Assembly (NCBI GenBank): GCA_036274635.1
Contig: DASUFI010000077.1
Location: forward strand, 1-6,574
DNA length: 6,574 bases
DNA from: DASUFI01 sp036274635
Lineage (GTDB): Bacteria; Planctomycetota; B15-G4
Direction of reading: 5' to 3'
Shown here: piece after piece, positions 1 to 4,258 of the stretch
Position numbering within the stretch: the first letter of the stretch is position 1
How the letters are laid out: each line of letters begins with the position of its first letter
Translations under genes and position numbers: made by a program
The notes under the pieces: generated by a model
The model's database searches: none
What the model saw: the letters and a program-made list of their open reading frames with translations, nothing else
Told to the model about the DNA's origin: nothing

Positions 1-599
1 ATGAGCGCCGCGTCCAGGATCTCGGGCTCGTCGCTGCTGCCGAGCAGGTCGAAGAGCACGGGCAGGATGTCGCGGCCGACGACGTCCGCCGAGGCCCGCC
101 GGGTGGCGGTCGAGTCCGCGTCGCGGCCGAGGCCCGACTGCGGCGCGGCCGGACTGCCGGCCACGAGACGGGCGCGCAGGTCGAGGAAGCGGTCCTGGTT
201 GTCGTTCCACCACTGCTCCCAGGCGTCGGGCAGCGCCGAGGTGCCGTCCGTGGCGCCCATGCCCGTGCTCGCGCTCGCGGCCCTGGCATCCCGTCCGCCG
301 GGCGCTCCCGCGCCGGTCGCGGCGCCGGAGACGGGCCGCCGCGCGTGGCGGTCGGAGCCTTGCGTGGCGGCGCCCGACGCGGCGCCGTCGCTCGGCCCCG
401 AGTGCGGGGACGTCGCGCCGCCGGAGCCGGGAGATGGCGCCGGGCTGCCCGGCGAGCTCGGTACCCCGCTCCCGGGTCCGGGGCCGCCCATGGGCTGCGG
501 ATACTGCGCGCCGTGCCAGGGCGCCGCAGCGGCGGGATCCGCGAGCAGCTGCGTGAGCAGCGCAAGCGCCAGCAGGCGACGGGCGTTCGGGCGCACCAT
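1..599 (-). CDS. Exported HEAT-repeat-like protein, N-terminal part (runs off left edge)
   Basis: The frame is open from an ATG at 599-597 to the window edge (199 codons seen), so the C-terminus is missing. An AAGGAG Shine-Dalgarno sits 6 bases before the ATG, which makes the start secure. Residues 1-26 look like a Sec signal peptide: basic MVRPNARR, a Leu/Ala core, then an ADPAAAA cleavage region. Residues about 27-122 are low-complexity Gly/Pro/Ser/Ala, probably a disordered linker. At about 127-145 comes WEQWWNDNQDRFLDLRARL, a motif I recall from exported HEAT-repeat proteins of Planctomycetota and similar bacteria. Residues about 177-199 (DILPVLFDLLGSSDEPEILD) resemble the first helix pair of a HEAT repeat. 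The likely role is a periplasmic or surface scaffold for protein contacts; no catalytic motif is visible. It lies 119 bases downstream of nth on the same strand and may have its own promoter. The export call is firm; the HEAT assignment rests on one partial repeat. Confidence 0.75.
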   Translation of the reverse strand, partial: MVRPNARRLLALALLTQLLADPAAAAPWHGAQYPQPMGGPGPGSGVPSSPGSPAPSPGSGGATSPHSGPSDGAASGAATQGSDRHARRPVSGAATGAGAPGGRDARAASASTGMGATDGTSALPDAWEQWWNDNQDRFLDLRARLVAGSPAAPQSGLGRDADSTATRRASADVVGRDILPVLFDLLGSSDEPEILDAAL

Positions 600-705
600 G
601 GCGGGCTCCTTCTCTCCAGAGGTCCCTGCGTGAGCCTACCAGCACGGCCCGATCGCGGTGGCTGGGTGACGCGCGGGCGTCTGCCTTGCCGACCTTCGCC
701 ACGCC

Positions 706-718
706 GCCGGGCGCCGGC
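706..718 (-). terminator. Possible weak terminator hairpin after nth
   Basis: Directly after the nth stop codon the minus strand reads GCCGG-CGC-CCGGC, a perfect 5-bp GC stem with a 3-base loop. No T-run follows, so it is not a classical intrinsic terminator. In DNA this GC-rich such a short inverted repeat can occur by chance. Confidence 0.2.
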
Positions 719-1459
719 TCAGGCGGGCTTGACCCCGATCTTCGGGCAGTGCGGCGCCAGCGGGCACTCGCCGCAGCGCGGCTTGCGCGCCGTGCAGAGG
801 GTGCGGCCCAGCCGGATGAGCCGGTGCGCGAAGCCGATCCACTCCTTGTGCGGGATCACGGCCATGAGGTCGCGCTCGATCCGGACCGGATCCGTGTGCC
901 GGGTGAGCCCGAGGCGCCAGGCGAGGCGCGTGACGTGCGTGTCCACGACCACGCCGTCCGCCAGGCCGAAGACCTCGCCGCGCACCACGTTGGCGGTCTT
1001 GCGCGCCACGCCCGGCAGGCTCAGCAGCTCGTCCATGCCCGACGGCACCTGCCCGCCGAAGCGCTCGACCAGGCCGCGCGCCATGCCGATGAGGTTCTTC
1101 GCCTTGTTGCGGAAGAAGCCGGTGGTGCGCACCAGCTCCTCCACGTCTGCCTGGCGCGCCCGGGCCAGGGCGGGGGCATCCGGGTAGCGCGCGAAGAGCG
1201 CCGGCGTCACGAGGTTCACGCGCTTGTCGGTGCACTGCGCGGAGAGGATCACCGAGCAGATCAGCTCGTAGGGCGAGACGTAGTCGAGGGCGCAGCGCGG
1301 CTCGGGGTCGTGGCGCGCGAGCGCCCGCAGCAGCGCAGCGACGCGCGCCGGCTCGGGCGGCCGCCCGCGGCGAGCCGGCTTGCGGCCGGCCGGGCGCGCG
1401 ACCTTGCCTCGCGCCTTGCGCGCGATCCGGCCCGGCGCCTTGCGCGTGGCCGGACTCAC
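719..1459 (-). CDS. nth: Endonuclease III (DNA glycosylase/AP lyase)
   Basis: Base-excision repair enzyme of the HhH-GPD superfamily that removes oxidised pyrimidines and cleaves abasic sites by beta-elimination. The 246-residue product contains every family hallmark: LSAQCTD at about 72-78, the helix-hairpin-helix LPGVARKTANVV at 148-159 with the Schiff-base lysine K154, the catalytic aspartate D173 in VDTHVTRL, and a C-terminal 4Fe-4S loop with cysteines 222, 229, 232 and 238 in the exact C-x6-C-x2-C-x5-C spacing. It is longer than E. coli Nth (211 residues) because of about 38 extra N-terminal residues rich in Arg, Lys, Ala and Pro. The start is a GTG whose bases overlap the pdxT TGA (GTGA on the minus strand), implying translational coupling; no strong Shine-Dalgarno is visible. 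A start further downstream would shorten the basic tail without touching the catalytic domain. Function is secure from the motifs. Confidence 0.96.
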   Translation of the reverse strand: MSPATRKAPGRIARKARGKVARPAGRKPARRGRPPEPARVAALLRALARHDPEPRCALDYVSPYELICSVILSAQCTDKRVNLVTPALFARYPDAPALARARQADVEELVRTTGFFRNKAKNLIGMARGLVERFGGQVPSGMDELLSLPGVARKTANVVRGEVFGLADGVVVDTHVTRLAWRLGLTRHTDPVRIERDLMAVIPHKEWIGFAHRLIRLGRTLCTARKPRCGECPLAPHCPKIGVKPA

Positions 1460-2028
1460 GCCGCGCCGCCCAGCACCACCGAGAGCACGCGCGTGTCCTC
1501 GGTCATCTCGGGATGGAAGGTGGCCGCGTACACCGGCCCCTGCCGCACGAGGATCGGATCGCCCTGGTGGCGCATGAGCACCTCCACGCCCGGGCCGACG
1601 CGCCGGATGCGCGGCGCGCGGATGAAGACCGCCTCCACGCCGCGCAGCGCCGGCACCGCGTCCTCGATGCGCGCGATGAACGAGTCCACCTGCCGTCCAT
1701 AGGCATTGCGCTCGACGCCCATGTCGATGATGTCCAGCGCGGGCTGCTCGGGTGCGATGACCTCGCGGGCCAGCAGGATGGCGCCGGCGCAGGTGCCGAA
1801 GACCGGCCGCCCGCTGCGGCAGAAGTCGGCCAGCGGCTCCAGCAGGCCCTCGCCCTGCAGGAACTTGAGCATGGTGGTGCTCTCGCCGCCGGGCAGCAGC
1901 AGCGCGTCCAGGCTGGCCAGCGGCGCGGCGCTCTTGACCTGCCGGACGCGGTGCCCCAGCGCCGCCACCGCGCGCTCGTGCGCGGCGAAGTCGCCCTGCA
2001 GGGCGAGCACGCCGACATGCAGGGTCAC
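1456..2028 (-). CDS. pdxT: Pyridoxal 5'-phosphate synthase glutaminase subunit PdxT
   Basis: Class I-type glutamine amidotransferase that hydrolyses glutamine and channels ammonia to PdxS for pyridoxal 5'-phosphate synthesis (the DXP-independent pathway). The 190-residue length is typical. The N-terminus HVGVLALQGDFAAH is diagnostic. LPGGEST at 45-51 forms the oxyanion region, the nucleophile C80 lies in FGTCAGAILLA, and H172 and E174 of TFHPEMTED complete the catalytic triad. The GTG start lies 25 bases after the pdxS stop, behind a purine-rich GAGGCGAGGCGG sequence that can serve as Shine-Dalgarno. The TGA stop overlaps the nth GTG by four bases. Adjacency to pdxS fits the known 12+12 subunit complex. 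No key residue is missing and the call is secure. Confidence 0.97.
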   Translation of the reverse strand: MTLHVGVLALQGDFAAHERAVAALGHRVRQVKSAAPLASLDALLLPGGESTTMLKFLQGEGLLEPLADFCRSGRPVFGTCAGAILLAREVIAPEQPALDIIDMGVERNAYGRQVDSFIARIEDAVPALRGVEAVFIRAPRIRRVGPGVEVLMRHQGDPILVRQGPVYAATFHPEMTEDTRVLSVVLGGAA

Positions 2029-2036
2029 GGCCGCCT

Positions 2037-2052
2037 CGCCTCGCGCGAGGCG
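2037..2052. repeat. Perfect 16-base palindrome in the pdxS-pdxT junction
   Basis: CGCCTCGCGCGAGGCG reads identically on both strands and fills most of the 25-base pdxS-pdxT gap. In the mRNA it could form a short hairpin just after the pdxS stop. Its right arm contains one of two tandem GAGGCG copies that could act as the pdxT ribosome binding site; the second copy stays free. It could tune the PdxS:PdxT ratio, or could be chance in GC-rich DNA. Confidence 0.5.
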
Positions 2053-2053
2053 C

Positions 2054-2971
2054 CTACCACCCGCGCGTCTGCAGCAGCTCGTCGGGCTGCAGCTTGCTGA
2101 CGTCGAGGCCCGGCATGGCCGCGGCCGTGATGGCGCGGCACGCGTCGAGCAGGCGCTGCGGGTCGTCCCAGTGCGTGGTGGCCTTCACGATGGCGGCCGC
2201 GTAGACCTTGGGGTCGCTGCTCTTGAAGATGCCGCTGCCCACGAAGACGGCCTCGGCGCCCAGCGCCATCATCAGCGAGGCGTCCGCGGGCGTGGCCACG
2301 CCGCCGGCCGCGAAGTTGGGCACTGGGAGCTTGCCGCTCTTCGCGACCAGGCGCACCAGCTCGTAGGGCGCGGCCAGCTCCTTGGCCGCGGTCATGAGCT
2401 CCTCGTCGCCGCGCAGGGTGAGGGCCTTCATGGCCGAGGTGACCTCGCGCATGTGGCGCACGGCCTCGACGATGTTGCCGCTGCCGGCCTCGCCCTTGGT
2501 GCGGATCATGGCCGCGCCCTCGCCGATGCGCCGCAGCGCCTCGCCCAGGTTCCGGCAGCCGCACACGAAGGGCACCTTGAAGGCGTGCTTGTCAACGTGG
2601 AAGTGCTCGTCGGCGGGCGTGAGCACCTCGGACTCGTCGATGTAATCGACGCCCAGCTGCTCGAGCACGCGCGCCTCGGCGAAGTGGCCGATGCGGCACT
2701 TGGCCATGACCGGGATGGAGACCACCTTCATGATCTCGGCGATCACGTCGATGCGCGCCATGCGCGCGACGCCGCCCTCCTTGCGGATGTCGGAGGGCAC
2801 GCGCTCGAGCGCCATGACGGCGCAGGCGCCGGCGTCCTCCGCGATCTTCGCCTGCTCGGGCGTGGTGACGTCCATGATGACGCCGCCCTTGAGCATCTCG
2901 GCCAGGCCCGTCTTGAGGCGCAGGCCGGTGCCGGCGAAGGACTCGGGCTCTGTCGCGCGCTTCTCGCTCAA
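2054..2971 (-). CDS. pdxS: Pyridoxal 5'-phosphate synthase lyase subunit PdxS
   Basis: Synthase subunit that condenses ribose 5-phosphate, glyceraldehyde 3-phosphate and ammonia (from PdxT) into pyridoxal 5'-phosphate. The 305 residues align by eye almost end to end with Bacillus PdxS, offset by about 10 residues. Conserved landmarks are KGGVIMDV with D34, AVMALERVPSDIR (52-64), VMAKCRIGH with the Schiff-base lysine K91, YIDESEVLTPADE (110-122), VPFVCGCRNLGEA (133-145), IRTKGEAGSGN with the second active lysine K159, NFAAGGVATPADA (219-231) and FVGSGIFKS (243-251). The family C-terminal RGW is intact. The start is an unusual TTG at 2971-2969, supported by GAGGGAG on the minus strand (plus 2979-2985) seven bases upstream; no better ATG or GTG lies nearby. 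It is the first gene of the pdxS-pdxT-nth cluster. Function is secure. Confidence 0.97.
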   Translation of the reverse strand: MSEKRATEPESFAGTGLRLKTGLAEMLKGGVIMDVTTPEQAKIAEDAGACAVMALERVPSDIRKEGGVARMARIDVIAEIMKVVSIPVMAKCRIGHFAEARVLEQLGVDYIDESEVLTPADEHFHVDKHAFKVPFVCGCRNLGEALRRIGEGAAMIRTKGEAGSGNIVEAVRHMREVTSAMKALTLRGDEELMTAAKELAAPYELVRLVAKSGKLPVPNFAAGGVATPADASLMMALGAEAVFVGSGIFKSSDPKVYAAAIVKATTHWDDPQRLLDACRAITAAAMPGLDVSKLQPDELLQTRGW

Positions 2972-2986
2972 CGTGCTGCTCCCTCT

Positions 2987-3011
2987 GGCCCGCTGATGGC
3001 GGCCGCGGGCC
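2987..3011 (-). promoter_or_regulatory. Hairpin in the pdxS leader
   Basis: On the minus strand GGCCCGC and GCGGGCC form a perfect 7-bp stem around an 11-base loop. It ends one base short of the pdxS Shine-Dalgarno segment. If the TAGAAT box at 3026-3021 is the -10 element, the transcript would begin with this hairpin. It could protect the 5' end or limit access to the TTG start. No known riboswitch pattern is recognised. Confidence 0.35.
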
Positions 3012-3020
3012 GAGGAGCGG

Positions 3021-3026
3021 ATTCTA
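3021..3026 (-). promoter_or_regulatory. Possible -10 box for the pdxS operon
   Basis: TAGAAT on the minus strand matches the sigma-70 consensus TATAAT at five of six positions and lies about 50 bases before the pdxS TTG, in the 102-base gap after the DUF4177-like gene. No -35-like hexamer sits at 16-18 bases spacing, so an activator or a different sigma factor would be needed if the box is real. Confidence 0.3.
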
Positions 3027-3073
3027 GCGCAGGTGGTGCCGCGCCCGCGACCCCGCGGCGGGCGGCCAGAGGC

Positions 3074-3322
3074 TCACTGCTTCAGGACCGCGAAGCCGCC
3101 CTGCACGAAGGCCAGCTCCCAGCCCTGGCCGGCGTAGCCGTTGAGCTGGGCCTCGAGCGCGGCGGCCTGCTTGTCCTGCTGCTCGGGGCCCTGCGAGATG
3201 TCGATGCCGGCGTAGCGCACCACGCGGTATGCGGTGGCGGGCGCCGCGGGCCGCGCGAGGGCGACGAGCAGCGCGCCCGCCGCGAAGACGGTGACGAGGG
3301 CCAGGGGGCGAAGGCTGCGCAT
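3074..3322 (-). CDS. Small exported DUF4177-like protein
   Basis: An 82-residue product. Residues 1-31 form a Sec-type signal: RSLRP, a hydrophobic core LALVTVFAAGALLVALA, then PAAPATA before YRVV. The mature part is only about 50 residues: YRVVRYAGIDIS, a Gln/Ala-rich helix, then LNGYAGQGWELAFVQGGFAVLK. This last segment matches the pattern of the DUF4177 family (leucine-rich helix, GWEL, beta-strand ending in a hydrophobic-Lys pair), whose function is unknown. The ATG at 3322 is preferred because GGAG precedes it by seven bases and the signal peptide begins there. The frame also opens at a GTG at 3394, but that would add an arginine-rich stretch before the signal. It stands 102 bases upstream of pdxS on the same strand and is divergent from the lipoprotein gene. 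The family call is by eye only. Confidence 0.7.
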   Translation of the reverse strand: MRSLRPLALVTVFAAGALLVALARPAAPATAYRVVRYAGIDISQGPEQQDKQAAALEAQLNGYAGQGWELAFVQGGFAVLKQ

Positions 3323-3614
3323 GGGATGTCTCCGGCAAGAGGCCTGGCGCGCGCGCCGACGTGGCGGGCGCCGACCTGGGGCCGCTAGCGTCACTCCGCC
3401 CGGCGCTTAGGGCAAGCGAGCGGTCGGCGACGCGTTCCGCAGGGCATCGAGTCGCGCGGCGCGGGCGGCGATCAGGAGGGACGCAGCACCATCGCGTCGC
3501 TGGCGGCGAAGCCCCTGCGCCGCCACGTCCGTCGGCATCCAGGCGTCACAGGAGCAGGACACACCGGTAGGATTGGGATCCGTGAATCCGAGTCCCCGTG
3601 TCGCCTGAGGTAAC
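3323..3614. other. Divergent intergenic region
   Basis: These 292 bases separate the minus-strand DUF4177-like gene from the plus-strand lipoprotein gene, so both promoters should lie here. Only the plus-directed candidate at 3545-3573 is worth naming; no convincing minus-directed promoter was seen. Frames that stay open across it show no recognisable protein. Confidence 0.5.
3545..3573 (+). promoter_or_regulatory. Candidate sigma-70-type promoter for the lipoprotein gene
   Basis: A -35-like GTCACA (3545-3550, four of six matches to TTGACA) and a -10-like TAGGAT (3568-3573, four of six matches to TATAAT) are separated by exactly 17 bases. Transcription would begin near 3580, giving a leader of about 35 bases before the GTG at 3615. 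The match is modest, but spacing and position fit. Confidence 0.35.
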
Positions 3615-4076
3615 GTGAGCCACGCACACCCTCGCCGTCGACAGGCTTGGCCGACGCGCTTCACGGGTTCGGGGACCTGGAGACCCCTGGTGTTGGTCCT
3701 CCTTGCCTGCGCGATCAGCTGCACATCTCCGACTTCGTATCCGAACGGCCTTGAGTACCTGAGAGCGCAAGGCTTCGGCCCGCATCTGTTTGCCCAAGTG
3801 CGATCGGAGACGGCCAAGAACATCAATGATCAGGTCCCGGCCCTTCTCGACCTGCTGCGCGATTCGGAGATGGTCCCGGAAAGGCCGATAAGGCCGGAGT
3901 TCACGATCTACCTGGAATCGGGGTCTTCATTGCCGTCGCAGCGGATGACGATCCAGATCCAGAGCGACGGATACGGCGTCATTCAGCACGTTGATCAGCG
4001 AGCCTGGTTCTACTGCGGCAGATTGAGGAGCTTCACGGCTGCGGCATTCGATCAGAGCACCACCGTTGTCTACTGA
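3615..4076 (+). CDS. Hypothetical small lipoprotein
   Basis: I do not recognise this 153-residue protein. It has a basic N-terminus (HPRRRQAWPTR), a short hydrophobic stretch PLVLVLLACAISC at about 24-36, and two possible lipobox cysteines: C32 (LLAC, the better fit) and C36 (AISC). The mature part (about 120 residues) is mixed: a helical LEYLRAQGFGPHLF segment, an amphipathic PALLDLLRDSE helix, then alternating strands such as EFTIYLE, RMTIQIQSDGYGVI and RAWFYCG, suggesting a small alpha/beta domain. The GTG start has GAGG four bases upstream, somewhat close; a shorter start at GTG 3690 would leave almost no n-region. Its codon use looks less GC-biased than its neighbours, and it is the only plus-strand gene here, so it may be a recent arrival or lineage-specific. 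The opposite-strand frame over 3407-3826 lacks any such signal. Envelope location is likely; function unknown. Confidence 0.65.
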   Translation: MSHAHPRRRQAWPTRFTGSGTWRPLVLVLLACAISCTSPTSYPNGLEYLRAQGFGPHLFAQVRSETAKNINDQVPALLDLLRDSEMVPERPIRPEFTIYLESGSSLPSQRMTIQIQSDGYGVIQHVDQRAWFYCGRLRSFTAAAFDQSTTVVY

Positions 4077-4207
4077 CGCTGCTGCTGGATCGCGAGCTGT
4101 CGCTCTATCTCGATCCTCGACGCGCTCGCGAAGCGCGCAAAGCGTACGGCAACAGTTCCGCAAGCGTGGCGCGACGGTTTGGCGCCGCCTCACGCGGATG
4201 GGAGCGG

Positions 4208-4240
4208 CGCGCGAGCCGTGCTGACCTCAGCGCTCGCGCG
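4208..4240. terminator. Interrupted hairpin between convergent genes, possible bidirectional terminator
   Basis: CGCGCGAGC (4208-4216) pairs perfectly with GCTCGCGCG (4232-4240), nine base pairs. Inside it GCTGA (4220-4224) faces TCAGC (4227-4231), extending the stem after a three-base CGT bulge. It lies 18 bases past the kinase stop codon and about 130 bases past the lipoprotein stop, where transcripts from both strands should end. No T-run follows on either side, so termination without a U-tract, or 3'-end protection, is inferred. The rest of 4077-4258 holds a weaker 6-bp hairpin at 4121-4137 and nothing else recognisable. Confidence 0.45.
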
Positions 4241-4258
4241 GGCGCCGCGCCACGACGC

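Noticed and set aside
1..633. 210-codon plus-strand frame at the left edge
   Set aside because: The minus strand here has a strong Shine-Dalgarno, a signal peptide and a HEAT-like segment; the plus-strand product is Ser/Ala/Pro/Arg-rich noise.
633..638. TGG-TAGGCT on the minus strand as an extended -10 promoter for the HEAT-like gene
   Set aside because: There is no -35 match at any usual spacing and the hexamer is a weak match; position alone is not enough.
686..1702. 338-codon plus-strand frame opposite nth and pdxT
   Set aside because: It is antisense to two genes with intact catalytic motifs; the product is low-complexity Arg/Ala/His with no recognisable fold.
3040..3073. GCCCGC/GCGGGC inverted repeat after the DUF4177-like gene as a terminator
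   Set aside because: A 6-bp GC stem with a 9-base loop and no T-run is expected by chance in this composition.
1706..3388. 560-codon open frame on the plus strand opposite pdxS and the DUF4177-like gene
   Set aside because: It lies entirely antisense to confidently identified genes, and its translation is repetitive His/Gly/Ala/Arg/Leu typical of shadow frames in GC-rich DNA, with no domain.
3407..3826. 139-codon minus-strand frame overlapping the lipoprotein gene
   Set aside because: No signal, domain or good Shine-Dalgarno is visible, and the plus-strand frame has a lipobox and more protein-like composition. Both cannot be excluded without expression data.
4077..4207. Frame reading LLTLLLDRELSLYLDPRRAREARK just after the lipoprotein stop, as a possible frameshifted extension or gene remnant
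   Set aside because: The frame stays open from before the stop into the antisense of the kinase, no slippery site or start with a Shine-Dalgarno was seen, and the sequence matches no family I recognise.
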